Positions 7,313 to 16,377 of a stretch of 64,000 nt of DNA are shown one piece after another. The notes beneath the pieces were generated by a model. That model saw only the letters and a list, made by a program, of their open reading frames with translations, made no database searches and was not told where the DNA came from. Both the position numbers and the translations under genes were made by a program. Position 1 is the first letter of the stretch. The number at the start of each line of letters is the position of its first letter. Origin of the DNA: DT-110 sp030148525 (GTDB lineage: Bacteria > Bacteroidota > Bacteroidia > Chitinophagales > Saprospiraceae); the NCBI GenBank assembly GCA_965227445.1, contig OZ245751.1, forward strand, positions 5,518,001-5,582,000. Direction: 5' to 3'.

Positions 7313-8973
7313 TAGTCGTCACGCAGGGCCCGGCGCAAGATTTTACCCACATTAGTTTTTGGTAACTCTTGGCGGAACTCTACCTGCTTGGGTACCTTAT
7401 AGCCGGTCAGATTTTCACGGCAATAGCTGATAACCTCCTCCTTGGTGAGCGAGCTATCTTTTTTCACTACGAAGGCCTTAACTACTTCCCCTGATTTATC
7501 GTCAGGAACTCCAACTGCAGCTACTTCCAGCACTTTGGGGTGGCCGGAAATGACATCCTCCACCTCGTTGGGAAATACATTGAAGCCCGAAACGAGGATC
7601 ATATCCTTTTTGCGGTCTACGATCTGGAAGAAACCATCCGGGAGCATTTTTCCGATATCGCCCGTACACAGCCAGCCCTGGCGAATGGTACTATTGGTCT
7701 CGTCGACCCTATTGTAATACCCCTTCATCACCTGCGGCCCTTTGACCTGGATCTCACCTACCTGCTCGGCCCCCAGTACATTACCCTGCTCGTCGACAAT
7801 GCGCACATCGGTGGATGGCAAGGGCAAACCAATGGTCCCCAGGCGGCCGGAGCCATCCAGGGGGTTGACCGTCACTACCGGTGAGGCTTCGGTCATTCCG
7901 TAGCCTTCCGACAAAAAACAGCCGGTAACGCGTTGCCAGTTCTCGGCCACGGCTCGCTGTACGGCCATTCCACCGCCGACGGTTATCTTTAGGGAACTGA
8001 AGTCAACCTCCTGAAAGTCGCTGTGATTGACTAATGCATTAAAGAGGGTATTCACTCCGGTGATCAAGGTGACATCGTAGGATTTGAGTGCTTTTACCAC
8101 CGAAGGCAGGTCGCGTGCATTGGTCACCAGCACGGAAAGTGCTCCGATCTCCATCATGGCCAGGCAATTCACCGTGAAGGCAAAAATATGATACATGGGC
8201 AGCGGACAAAGCGCAATCTCCTTACCATCTTCGAGGAAGGGGCTCATGACTGCCCGTATCTGCAACATATTGGCCACCAGGTTTCGGTTGGTTAGCATGG
8301 CTCCTTTTGACAGGCCGGTGGTACCGCCGGTGTATTGCAGGAGAATGACATCGTCGGCCGACCCCTTGTGTTGATTGAGCTTAAATCGCTTACCCTGCTT
8401 CAGGGCATCGGAGAAGGTCACGGCGTTAGGTAAGTCGTATTTGGGCACCATGCGACGAATATTCCGAACGACGAAGTTGACGATCTGCTTTTTGGGGAAA
8501 CCCAGCATCTCCCCGATGCTGGCGGTGATGACCACCTTGATGGGCGTATCGTCCAGTATCTTCTGGAGGTTAGCGGCAAAGTTTTCGGCAATGATGATGG
8601 CCTTGACCCCGGCATCAGTGAACTGATGGTGCATCTCACGGGGCGTATATAGCGGGTTGGTGTTAACTACTACCAGTCCTGCCCGCATCGCACCGAACAA
8701 CACGACGGGGTATTGCAAAAGATTGGGCATCATAATGGCGATCTTATCCCCCCGCTCCAGGCCACGCGACTGCAAGTAGGCTCCGAATTGGCGCGACATT
8801 TTATCGACCTGCTTATATGTAAGCTCCTTTCCCATGCAGGAAAAAGCTGGTTTGGAACCATATTTGGCAAAAGTCTCCTCAAATAAATCAACCAGTGTTG
8901 CGTAGGATTGGGGATTAATATTTGCCGGTACTCCACTAGGGTAGTTCGATAGCCAGGGGCGATTCTCGCTCAT
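7312..8973 (-). CDS. Long-chain fatty acid--CoA ligase (FadD-like)
   Basis: 553 aa, an AMP-forming acyl-CoA synthetase (ANL superfamily) that activates fatty acids via an acyl-adenylate to acyl-CoA for beta-oxidation or lipid synthesis. The P-loop-like motif LQYTGGTTGLSKGAMLT, the adenine/acyl motif EGYGMTEASPVV, the hinge TGDIGKMLPDGFFQIVDRKKDMI and the C-terminal catalytic lysine region PKTNVGKILRR are all present. MSENRPWL at 8973 is chosen as the start because it matches the usual family N-terminus; an in-frame ATG at 9018 would add 15 unlikely residues. It is followed without gap by the frameshifted remnant. Chain-length specificity is not evident. Confidence 0.92.
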   Translation of the reverse strand: MSENRPWLSNYPSGVPANINPQSYATLVDLFEETFAKYGSKPAFSCMGKELTYKQVDKMSRQFGAYLQSRGLERGDKIAIMMPNLLQYPVVLFGAMRAGLVVVNTNPLYTPREMHHQFTDAGVKAIIIAENFAANLQKILDDTPIKVVITASIGEMLGFPKKQIVNFVVRNIRRMVPKYDLPNAVTFSDALKQGKRFKLNQHKGSADDVILLQYTGGTTGLSKGAMLTNRNLVANMLQIRAVMSPFLEDGKEIALCPLPMYHIFAFTVNCLAMMEIGALSVLVTNARDLPSVVKALKSYDVTLITGVNTLFNALVNHSDFQEVDFSSLKITVGGGMAVQRAVAENWQRVTGCFLSEGYGMTEASPVVTVNPLDGSGRLGTIGLPLPSTDVRIVDEQGNVLGAEQVGEIQVKGPQVMKGYYNRVDETNSTIRQGWLCTGDIGKMLPDGFFQIVDRKKDMILVSGFNVFPNEVEDVISGHPKVLEVAAVGVPDDKSGEVVKAFVVKKDSSLTKEEVISYCRENLTGYKVPKQVEFRQELPKTNVGKILRRALRDD

Positions 8974-9171
8974 AAGTTTGTCCGTTTTGTACGTTGGTAG
9001 AGTTCGGGGTGGTGGCATTTTACCACCGATTATCCGTAAAAATACAGAACATCCTATGGATTACGGGTCCGGCATGCGAATTTTTCGCGCCCTAAGGCGA
9101 ATCTTCGCTACCATGTCTAACTACCTGCTTTCGCAAAAAGCGCTAATACCCACATTTACAAGGATTTTACC

Positions 9172-9202
9172 TTTCGTTTCCACAAAAAAAGCCTTACCTT
9201 TG
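9172..9202 (+). promoter_or_regulatory. Promoter of rpsA
   Basis: TACCTTTG (9195-9202) matches the -7 consensus exactly, with TTTC (9172-9175) 19 bp before it as a near -33 box. The leader to the ATG at 9267 would be about 60 nt. The rest of 8974-9266 shows no gene. Confidence 0.6.
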
Positions 9203-9266
9203 CCCCGCAAAATTTTATTGATTCACCAGTACCCGCCTTTCGTGGGTGAAAAGGAGACAGTTCTAT

Positions 9267-11435
9267 ATGTCTGACGAAAAGAAAAACAAGGTAGAAGAGG
9301 AAGCAAAAGATCCTCAGAACCAAGAAACTACCAAACCGGAAACTTCTGAAGAGAAAAAGGAAGTAACCGCCGAAGAAACAACGGAAGCTAAAGCAGAGGA
9401 AAAAACCGAAGCCAAAGCAGAAGAAAAGCCGGAAGCAGAAGCTAAGGCCGAAGAGAAAAAAGAAGCCCCGAAAGTAGAAGCTTCTGAGGAAGAGGAGGAT
9501 GATTCCGACGATGAGGAGGAGAACGACGACGACAGCACTGATGATACTGACGACAGTGATTCCAGCGACGACGACGACGACGATGATGAAGACGAAGATG
9601 TAGAGCTGGAAGTCGACACAGAGGTTGCTGCCGATTCCCCGCACGATGACTTCAACTGGGAGATTAGCAACTCCAACATCAGCCGCTACTCTGAGAAGGA
9701 GCAAGAGCAAATGCTCACGGAGTTCGAAAGCACCATGAGTGCCATCGCCGAAAATGAATTGGTAAAAGGTAAGGTCACCCACATCAGTGATGGTGATGTA
9801 GTACTGGATATCAACTTCAAATCCGACGGTCTGATTCCATTGTCTGAATTCCGCGACACCCCCGATATGGAAGTGGGTGATACCATTGAGGTATACGTGG
9901 AGCAGCAAGAAGACGCCCGTGGCCAGCTGGTTCTTTCTCGTCGCAAAGCCAAGTTGCTACGCGCCTGGGAAGATATCAAAGACTCCTACGCCAACGGTAC
10001 GGTCATTAAAGGTACTGTGATCAGCAAAACCAAAGGTGGTCTGATCGTAGATTGCAGCGGACTGGAAACCTTCTTACCCGGTTCTCAGATCGACATCAAG
10101 CCGATCATCGATTACGATGCTTACGTAGGTAAGACCATGGAGTTCAAAGTGGTCAAGATCAACGAGCAGATCAAGAACGCCGTTGTATCACACAAAGCAC
10201 TCATCGAGAGCGATCTGGCCGAGCAGCGCGAGGCGATCATCGCCAGCCTGGAGAAAGGTCAGGTACTCGAGGGATTGGTCAAGAACATCACCGATTTCGG
10301 TGCATTCCTCGATTTGGGTGGCGTCGACGGTCTGTTGTACATCACTGATATCAGCTGGGGACGCATTAGTCACCCAAGCGAAGTATTGTCGCTCAACCAG
10401 AAGATCAGTGTTGTTGTACTCGATTTCGACGAGAACAAGAAACGTATCTCTCTTGGCTTGAAGCAGCTGCAGCCTCACCCATGGGAAATCCTGGACGAAA
10501 CCATTCAGGAAGGTTCCGTGGTCAAAGGAAAGATCGTCAACATCGAAGATTACGGTGCATTCCTCGAAATCCAACCGGGTGTAGAAGGACTGATCCACGT
10601 ATCGGAGGTCAGCTGGAGCAACCAGCCCATCAACGCGCGTGAGTTCTTCAAACTGGGTCAGATGCACGAGGCCAAGATCGTTACCATCGATCGCGAAGAG
10701 CGCAAGATGTCGCTATCCCTGAAGCAACTGTCGAAAGACCCCTGGAGCGAGATCGAAAATCTGTTCCCGGTCGGCAGCCAGCACTCCGGTGAGGTGAAAA
10801 ACCTGACACCCTATGGTGTATTCGTCGAGCTGGAAGAAGGCATCGGTGGTATGGTACACATCTCCGACCTGAGCTGGACCAAGCGCTACGGTCACCCATC
10901 CGAATTTACGAAAGTGGGTGAGACCATCGATATCGTGATCCTCGACATCGATAAGGACAACCGCAAATTGTCACTCGGTCATAAGCAGATCGAAGAGAAC
11001 CCATGGGATACCTTCGAAAATGTATTCCCCGTTGGTTCGTACCACGAAGCGACCGTACTGCGTCGCGACGATCGAGGTGCCATCGTACAATTGCCTTACG
11101 GATTGGAGGCCTTCGCCCCCATCAAGCACATCCGCAAGGAAGATGGCCAACTCGCCGATGTCGAAGAGGTACTGACCGTGAAGGTGATCGAATTCAACCG
11201 CGACGACAAACGCATCCTCGTATCGCACCTGCGCTACCTGGATGACATCCGCCGCGAAGCCGATCAGCAAGTGCGTCAGGAGAAGCAGAAAGAGCGCAAA
11301 CAAACGCGCGATGCCGTCAAGAAAACGCAATCCAACGTCGAACGCACCACGCTCGGTGACCTGGATGCACTGTCACAACTGAAGGATCAATTCCAACAGG
11401 ACGACGAAGACGACAACAATGATGATGATAAGTAA
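9267..11435 (+). CDS. rpsA: 30S ribosomal protein S1
   Basis: 722 aa, the mRNA-binding ribosomal protein. The first 125 residues are an extremely acidic, low-complexity extension (TEAKAEEK-type repeats, then runs of Asp/Glu), followed by six S1 OB-fold repeats. Later repeats show GLVKNITDFGAFLDLGGVDG, GKIVNIEDYGAFLEI and GEVKNLTPYGVFVELEEG with HISDLSW-type ends. Six repeats match the full-length S1 of Gram-negative bacteria. The start is taken at ATG 9267 (MSDEKK); the frame also opens at a GTG at 9246, but an AAGGAG stretch at 9250-9255 fits a ribosome site for the ATG. The acidic extension is a known tendency in this phylum, whose mRNAs rarely use Shine-Dalgarno pairing. A terminator follows. 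Confidence 0.95.
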   Translation: MSDEKKNKVEEEAKDPQNQETTKPETSEEKKEVTAEETTEAKAEEKTEAKAEEKPEAEAKAEEKKEAPKVEASEEEEDDSDDEEENDDDSTDDTDDSDSSDDDDDDDEDEDVELEVDTEVAADSPHDDFNWEISNSNISRYSEKEQEQMLTEFESTMSAIAENELVKGKVTHISDGDVVLDINFKSDGLIPLSEFRDTPDMEVGDTIEVYVEQQEDARGQLVLSRRKAKLLRAWEDIKDSYANGTVIKGTVISKTKGGLIVDCSGLETFLPGSQIDIKPIIDYDAYVGKTMEFKVVKINEQIKNAVVSHKALIESDLAEQREAIIASLEKGQVLEGLVKNITDFGAFLDLGGVDGLLYITDISWGRISHPSEVLSLNQKISVVVLDFDENKKRISLGLKQLQPHPWEILDETIQEGSVVKGKIVNIEDYGAFLEIQPGVEGLIHVSEVSWSNQPINAREFFKLGQMHEAKIVTIDREERKMSLSLKQLSKDPWSEIENLFPVGSQHSGEVKNLTPYGVFVELEEGIGGMVHISDLSWTKRYGHPSEFTKVGETIDIVILDIDKDNRKLSLGHKQIEENPWDTFENVFPVGSYHEATVLRRDDRGAIVQLPYGLEAFAPIKHIRKEDGQLADVEEVLTVKVIEFNRDDKRILVSHLRYLDDIRREADQQVRQEKQKERKQTRDAVKKTQSNVERTTLGDLDALSQLKDQFQQDDEDDNNDDDK

Positions 11436-11468
11436 TTCGCTGCCACGGCAGTAGATTACTGATAATAT

Positions 11469-11504
11469 AGCCCTGTTCTTCCTTCTGGAAGTTCAGGGCT
11501 TTTC
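11469..11504 (+). terminator. Rho-independent terminator of rpsA
   Basis: The outer stem AGCCCTG/CAGGGCT and inner stem CTTCC/GGAAG are separated by symmetric TT bulges, followed by TTTTC. It lies 33 bp after the rpsA stop. Confidence 0.8.
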
Positions 11505-11511
11505 AGGTCTT

Positions 11512-11574
11512 AGGTTTGAGGTATGAGGTTTTAGGAATCATTCACCTCAAACCTCAAACCTCAAACCTCAAACC
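11512..11574. repeat. Inverted heptamer array (GGTTTGA type)
   Basis: The left arm 11512-11533 (AGGTTTGAGGTATGAGG and so on) and the right arm 11544-11574 (four CCTCAAA units) are near-complementary. The right arm ends 8 nt before the ATG of the CYTH gene, so any transcript entering the gene carries a hairpin at its ribosome-binding region. Confidence 0.85.
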
Positions 11575-11582
11575 TGATTTGC

Positions 11583-12095
11583 ATGCATCTAAACGTCGAA
11601 ATCAAAGCCCGCTGTACCGATCCCGACCGCATCCGCGCCATACTCCGAAGGGAGGGCGCCCGCAAGGAAGGCCTGGATCACCAGATCGATACCTACTTCG
11701 AGTCGCCCAATGGCCGCCTGAAGTTACGTCAGGGCAACATTGAGAACAGCCTCATCCACTACCGCCGGCCCGACCTTACGGGCCCCAAGAAATCGGAGGT
11801 AGCCCTTCACCCCACTCAGCCCGATTCCGGCACGCTCAAAGAGGTGCTCACCCGGGCGCTGGGGGTACTGACCATCGTGGACAAACAACGGGAGATCTAC
11901 TTCATCGACAATGTGAAATTTCACATTGATACCGTTGCAGAGCTCGGCTCCTTCGTGGAGATCGAGGCCATTGATGAAGACGGCACCCTGGGCGTGGATT
12001 ACCTGCACGACCAGTGTACCCAATACATTGAGTTGTTCGAGCTGACCGACGACGACCTGCTCGACCGATCCTACAGTGATATGATGCTCAGCTGA
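11583..12095 (+). CDS. CYTH-domain protein (class IV adenylate cyclase-like)
   Basis: 170 aa, a triphosphate tunnel metalloenzyme of the CyaB/ThTPase (CYTH) family. The N-terminal ExExK-type signature appears as NVEIKARC at residues 4-11. Basic and acidic tunnel residues follow in LKLRQG, HYRRPD, LTIVDKQREIYFIDNVKFHID and GSFVEIEAID, the usual strand order. Members cleave inorganic triphosphate or thiamine triphosphate, or make cAMP; the short bacterial proteins are most often triphosphatases, so cyclase activity is not assumed. It overlaps the next gene by 1 bp (TGATG), indicating translational coupling. Confidence 0.85.
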   Translation: MHLNVEIKARCTDPDRIRAILRREGARKEGLDHQIDTYFESPNGRLKLRQGNIENSLIHYRRPDLTGPKKSEVALHPTQPDSGTLKEVLTRALGVLTIVDKQREIYFIDNVKFHIDTVAELGSFVEIEAIDEDGTLGVDYLHDQCTQYIELFELTDDDLLDRSYSDMMLS

Positions 12096-12988
12096 TGCGT
12101 TATCCCGGAAAAATATTGTGGTTTGGAGAGCACACCGTACTGCGGGGTTCCAAGGCATTGGCGGGGCCCTTGCCGGCCTTCGGGGGCTCCTGGCGCGAGG
12201 GTGGTACGCCCGCTCAGCAGCAGCGCCTGTCGGAATGGCTGGGCTGGCTGCGGGTACAGCAAACTGCCCGTGCCCTGCCGGTCAACTACGACCTGGATCG
12301 CTTTGATCGCGACCTGGCAGCGGGGATTTATTTTGATTCCGACATTCCCGTCGGTTACGGGGCCGGTAGCTCGGGGGCGCTCTGCGCTGCCTTTTACGCC
12401 CGCTACGCCCGGGAGACCATAGCACCGGATACTTCCTGCCAACTCGCACAGCTCAAAAACACCTTCGCTGAATTGGAGGGCTTTTTCCACGGTTCCAGCT
12501 CCGGAACCGATCCCCTGATCTGCTATGCCAATACCGGGCTGCTGCTCGAGCCCGGCGGGCGCATTTCCCGCATGGCTTTGCCCACCTTACCCCCTGTGCA
12601 GTCCTTCTTTTTGATCGACACGACTATCCGGCGCTCAACCGGACCCCTGGTCGAGGCGTTTTTGGAGCGCTGTGATCAGGATGCCGGCTTTCGCCAAAAA
12701 GCGCTCCGCTCCCTGGTTACCGTGAGTGATGTAGCCCTCGAAACCTGGCTCGACCAGCAGTTCGACGATCTCTTCCCGGCCATACATGCCCTCAGTGAGC
12801 TGCAACTCCGGCATTTGGACTTTCTGATCCCGGATGCTTTTCAGGAGCTGTGGCAAAATGCCTTATCCACCCCACACACCCGCCTCAAACTCTGCGGTGC
12901 GGGCGGCGGTGGGTTCTTACTCGGGTACAGTGTCGATCGGGCGGGGACGGAGGCTTTTTTGCCGAAAGGCAGCACCATTTGGCTGTAA
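12095..12988 (+). CDS. GHMP kinase, mevalonate kinase-like
   Basis: 297 aa, cytoplasmic small-molecule kinase. Motif 1 is PGKILWFGEHTVLRGSKAL at the N-terminus (as in mevalonate kinase). Motif 2, the ATP-binding glycine-rich loop, is IPVGYGAGSSGALCAAFY (about 87-104). HGSSSGTDP (about 132) carries the substrate and catalytic Asp region, and motif 3 is LKLCGAGGGGFLLGY near the end. Mevalonate kinase of the Bacteroidota mevalonate pathway is the best guess, phosphorylating mevalonate for isoprenoid synthesis. The other mevalonate genes are not in the window. It is coupled to the CYTH gene. Confidence 0.8.
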   Translation: MRYPGKILWFGEHTVLRGSKALAGPLPAFGGSWREGGTPAQQQRLSEWLGWLRVQQTARALPVNYDLDRFDRDLAAGIYFDSDIPVGYGAGSSGALCAAFYARYARETIAPDTSCQLAQLKNTFAELEGFFHGSSSGTDPLICYANTGLLLEPGGRISRMALPTLPPVQSFFLIDTTIRRSTGPLVEAFLERCDQDAGFRQKALRSLVTVSDVALETWLDQQFDDLFPAIHALSELQLRHLDFLIPDAFQELWQNALSTPHTRLKLCGAGGGGFLLGYSVDRAGTEAFLPKGSTIWL

Positions 12989-13082
12989 ATTACTTTCCAC
13001 ACAAACCTTTTTTCTCCTTTTTCGTCTCCTTGACCAAACCTCCCTATCTTAATTCCGTTATTTTAAAGAAGAAGTACTTTAA

Positions 13083-13160
13083 AGGTTTGAGGTTTGAGGT
13101 GTGGGGTTTGAGGTTAGGCGATAGGGTCACCTCAAACCCCACACCTCAAACCTCAAACCT
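13083..13160. repeat. Perfect 32-bp inverted repeat of heptamers before argB
   Basis: The left arm 13083-13114 and the right arm 13129-13160 are exact reverse complements over 32 bp with a 14-nt loop (13115-13128). The arms are built from GGTTTGA-type heptamers with one variant stretch (GTGTGGGG), and the variant is mirrored in the other arm. A degenerate half unit (TCTCAAACCT) follows. It ends 20 bp before the argB ATG. There is no T-run after the stem, so it is not a standard terminator in the plus direction. Confidence 0.95.
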
Positions 13161-13180
13161 GATATCTCAAACCTGACCAC

Positions 13181-14005
13181 ATGGGATCCGACCAGATCGT
13201 TCTTATTAAATACGGTGGCAACGCCATGCGTGATGAAGCTATGCAGGAAGAAGTAGCCAAGCGTATTAAAGACCTGAAAGAGGCCGGCTTCCAACCGGTC
13301 CTGGTCCACGGTGGCGGCCCTTTCATCAAGCAGATGCTGGAACTGGCCGGCATCAAATCCGAATTCATTGATGGCCACCGCAAGACTACGGAAGAAGCCC
13401 TCCCCTTTATTGAAATGGCCCTGAAGGGGCAGGTAAACGGCCAGATGGTCCGCTTGCTAAACAAAACGAACGTGAAGGCGGTAGGACTATCCGGAAAGGA
13501 CGGCCGCTTTATTACCGCCGAAAAGCGAGCACACGTCACCCGGGAAAACGGGCAGGAAGTACACCACGATCTGGGTCGCGTGGGCGATGTGGTAAAAGTC
13601 GACCCTGGCATCATCCACAGTCTGCTCGCTGGCGGCTACGTACCCGTTGTCACCTGTATTGCCTCCAGCGAAGAAGGCGACGACTACAACATCAATGGCG
13701 ATATGCTGGCTGGCCACCTTGCCGGAGCACTCAACGCCTACCAGTACCTGGTGCTGACCGATGTGGATGGGCTGTACAAAGATATTAACGACCCCAAATC
13801 ACTGATCCAAAAACTGACACTGGATGATGTGCCCGAATTATACGGGGACATTATTAAAGGCGGCATGATCCCAAAACTCGACAGTTGCCGGATTGCTCTG
13901 GCCGAAGGTGCCAAAACCGCCGCTATCATTAACGGTATGAAGCCCGGACGCATCGTTCAAGCCGCCAAAGGTGAAGACGTACCCGGGACTTTTATTACCA
14001 AATAA
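13181..14005 (+). CDS. argB: Acetylglutamate kinase
   Basis: 274 aa, catalyses the second step of arginine synthesis, ATP-dependent phosphorylation of N-acetyl-L-glutamate. Amino-acid kinase fold landmarks are present: the phosphate loop IKYGGNAM at residue 9, VLVHGGGPFIKQML, the substrate loop DGHRKTTEEAL, NINGDMLAGHLAGAL, LTDVDGLYKDIND and GGMIPKLDSC. The length is normal. It is the first gene of argB-D-C-J, spaced 21 bp from argD. The long palindrome ending 20 bp before its ATG could affect operon expression. No ARG box was recognised. Confidence 0.96.
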   Translation: MGSDQIVLIKYGGNAMRDEAMQEEVAKRIKDLKEAGFQPVLVHGGGPFIKQMLELAGIKSEFIDGHRKTTEEALPFIEMALKGQVNGQMVRLLNKTNVKAVGLSGKDGRFITAEKRAHVTRENGQEVHHDLGRVGDVVKVDPGIIHSLLAGGYVPVVTCIASSEEGDDYNINGDMLAGHLAGALNAYQYLVLTDVDGLYKDINDPKSLIQKLTLDDVPELYGDIIKGGMIPKLDSCRIALAEGAKTAAIINGMKPGRIVQAAKGEDVPGTFITK

Positions 14006-14026
14006 ATCAAGCAACCAACCAACTAT

Positions 14027-15238
14027 ATGGACACCACTGCCACTAAAAGCAAAACCAACCAAGACCTACACCATATTGACCAGCAGTATTACCTGCCCAC
14101 CTTCAGGCGCATGCCCCTCGCCTTCGAACGGGGAGAGGGCTCGCGCATCTGGGATGTGGAAGGCAAAGAATACATCGATGCCCTCGCCGGTATTGCCGTA
14201 AACAACCTGGGCCACTGTCACCCCAAGGTGGTGAAAGCGGTACAGGAACAGGCCGGACGCCTGATGCACATCTCCAACTTTTTCGTAAGTGAAGCCCAGG
14301 TAGCCTTATCCAAAGAGCTGGTAGAACGCTCGGGTCTCGACCGCGTCTTTTTCTCGAATAGTGGGGCCGAATCGGTAGAAGGTGCGATCAAGCTCGCCCG
14401 AAAATACGCCTACACAAAGGGGCGGGGCGGTGATATCATTTCCATGGAAAACTCCTTTCACGGACGTACGCTGGCTACCATTGCCACCGGTAAACCCAAA
14501 ATGCAAAAGGGCTTTGGCCCTATGCCCAGCGGATTTCACCGCATCCCATTTAACGATATTGAGGCCGTAAGGAATGCGGTGACCGAAAATACGGCAGCTG
14601 TCGTGCTCGAACCGGTTCAGGGTGAAGGAGGCATTAACGTAGCCAAGCCTTGCTACCTCCGCGCCCTGCGCGAATTGTGCGACGAGCACGATATTGCTCT
14701 TATCTTCGACGAGATCCAATGCGGGGTTGCCCGTACCGGCGAGCTATTCGCCAAAGATCACTACGAGGTGCAGCCCGATATAATGACCCTGGCCAAAGGG
14801 CTCGGTAGCGGTTTGCCCGTAGGTGCTATACTTTGTAGTGAAAAAATTGCCGATGCCATCGATTTCGGTGATCACGGTACCACTTTCGGTGGTAACCCCA
14901 TCGCCTGTGCTGCCGGTCTGGCGACTATCCGTACCATCGTAGAAGAAAACATCACACAACAAGCCAGCCGCAAGGGCTTTTGGCTAAAGAATATGCTGAA
15001 CGATGCCCTGAATGGCCACCCGGCATTTAAAGAAATCCGTGGCTTAGGGCTGATGATCGGAGTAGAATTTTCCTTCGAAACCAAGCCGCTGGTGATGGAA
15101 ATGATGAAGCGGGGCGTACTGGCCAACGCAACGGCCGGACACGTACTACGACTGGTACCTCCACTGGTGATCACCTACGATGAACTTCAGAAAGTGGTTG
15201 ACGTTATGGTCGATTCGATCAAAGCCATTGGACACTAA
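14027..15238 (+). CDS. argD: Acetylornithine aminotransferase
   Basis: 403 aa, a PLP-dependent class III aminotransferase converting N-acetylglutamate semialdehyde to N-acetylornithine with glutamate as amino donor. The PLP phosphate loop NSGAESVEGAIKLARKYA, the cofactor Asp in LIFDEIQCGVARTG and the Schiff-base lysine in MTLAKGLGSGLPVGAIL are all present, followed by GTTFGGNPIACAA. The length is typical. It is second in the arginine operon. In many bacteria argD enzymes also serve lysine synthesis; that cannot be judged here. Confidence 0.95.
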   Translation: MDTTATKSKTNQDLHHIDQQYYLPTFRRMPLAFERGEGSRIWDVEGKEYIDALAGIAVNNLGHCHPKVVKAVQEQAGRLMHISNFFVSEAQVALSKELVERSGLDRVFFSNSGAESVEGAIKLARKYAYTKGRGGDIISMENSFHGRTLATIATGKPKMQKGFGPMPSGFHRIPFNDIEAVRNAVTENTAAVVLEPVQGEGGINVAKPCYLRALRELCDEHDIALIFDEIQCGVARTGELFAKDHYEVQPDIMTLAKGLGSGLPVGAILCSEKIADAIDFGDHGTTFGGNPIACAAGLATIRTIVEENITQQASRKGFWLKNMLNDALNGHPAFKEIRGLGLMIGVEFSFETKPLVMEMMKRGVLANATAGHVLRLVPPLVITYDELQKVVDVMVDSIKAIGH

Positions 15239-15283
15239 GGACAACTAATAACTAAGAAAAAGCCAACTGGAATAAACCTGTTT

Positions 15284-16318
15284 ATGAGTATTCAAGCAGC
15301 TATTATCGGAGCCACCGGTTACACCGGCTCCGAGCTGGTCCGCCTTTTGAAGGACCACCCCGAAGTAACCATCCAATCGATCACTTCCGAAAGCTATAAA
15401 GGGCAAGCCTTCTCTGACGTCCACCCCCAATTCCTCGGGATGGTCGACCAGACCCTGGTCAATGCTGAAGAGGCTTTGGCCAAAAAACCGGACGTGCTTT
15501 TCCTCGCACTGCCGCACGGTGTATCCATGAGCTACGTGAAGCAATTCGCCGATACAAAAGCCAAGATCATTGACCTCTCAGGCGACTTCCGGCTGAGTGC
15601 GCCCGACGTATACGAAGACTGGTACGGCAAAGAACACGTCTACCCCGAAGGTTTTGCGCAAGCTACCTACGGGTTACCAGAATTGCACAAGGAAGCAATC
15701 CGCTCCTCGGAATTGGTAGCCAATCCAGGTTGCTACCCGACCAGTGGTATTTTGGCCACAGCTCCACTAATGGCGTCCGGACTGATCGAGCCCAACCAGA
15801 TCATCGTCGATGCCAAGTCGGGCATTACCGGAGCCGGCGCCAAAGCCAAAGACGGCAATATGTACTCCAACGTCAACGAAAACTTCAAGGCCTACAAACT
15901 AAAAAGTCACCGCCATACGGTAGAGATCGAAGAGCAGTTAACCGGTGTGTCTGACCACTCCGCCATTGTGCAATTTACACCGCACCTTCTTCCGATCGAC
16001 CGGGGTATTCTGGCAACCGTATACACGCACCCCACGAGCAGTATTACGGACGATCAGCTCCAAAAAGTGTATCGCGACTACTATGCCGAACATCCATTTG
16101 TACGAATTCGTACATCAGTACCTAGTGTTAAAGATGTTCGTGGTTCCAATTTTTGCGATATTTATGTGACGTACGATGATCGCACTAACCGGATCATTAC
16201 CCTGGCAGCCATCGACAACTTGGTGAAGGGGGCCGCCGGGCAGGCCATGCACAATATGAATTTGATGTTTGGCTTCCCCGAAACGCAAGGATTTACGGGA
16301 GCACCACTGCGTCCCTAA
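15284..16318 (+). CDS. argC: N-acetyl-gamma-glutamyl-phosphate reductase
   Basis: 344 aa, reduces N-acetylglutamyl phosphate to the semialdehyde with NADPH. The N-terminal nucleotide loop AAIIGATGYTGSELVRLL, the catalytic cysteine in VANPGCYPTSGILA, and GITGAGAKAK plus HRHTVEIEEQL in the substrate domain are present. The C-terminal half ends with IDNLVKGAAGQAMHNMNLMFG, a family hallmark. It lies between argD and argJ with short spacers, third in the operon although it acts before argD in the pathway. Confidence 0.96.
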   Translation: MSIQAAIIGATGYTGSELVRLLKDHPEVTIQSITSESYKGQAFSDVHPQFLGMVDQTLVNAEEALAKKPDVLFLALPHGVSMSYVKQFADTKAKIIDLSGDFRLSAPDVYEDWYGKEHVYPEGFAQATYGLPELHKEAIRSSELVANPGCYPTSGILATAPLMASGLIEPNQIIVDAKSGITGAGAKAKDGNMYSNVNENFKAYKLKSHRHTVEIEEQLTGVSDHSAIVQFTPHLLPIDRGILATVYTHPTSSITDDQLQKVYRDYYAEHPFVRIRTSVPSVKDVRGSNFCDIYVTYDDRTNRIITLAAIDNLVKGAAGQAMHNMNLMFGFPETQGFTGAPLRP

Positions 16319-16377
16319 GATGCTATGCACCATTTCACCTATCTACCGTTTACCACACACCAATCAGATCAACCAAC

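Noticed and set aside
9314..9908. Long minus-strand frames rich in Ser or Phe opposite the start of rpsA
   Set aside because: They are the antisense of the Glu/Asp-rich S1 extension (GAA/GAC codons read as Phe/Ser).
11583..12095. True cAMP-producing class IV adenylate cyclase
   Set aside because: CYTH proteins of this size are often triphosphatases and nothing in the context supports cAMP signalling; only the fold is claimed.
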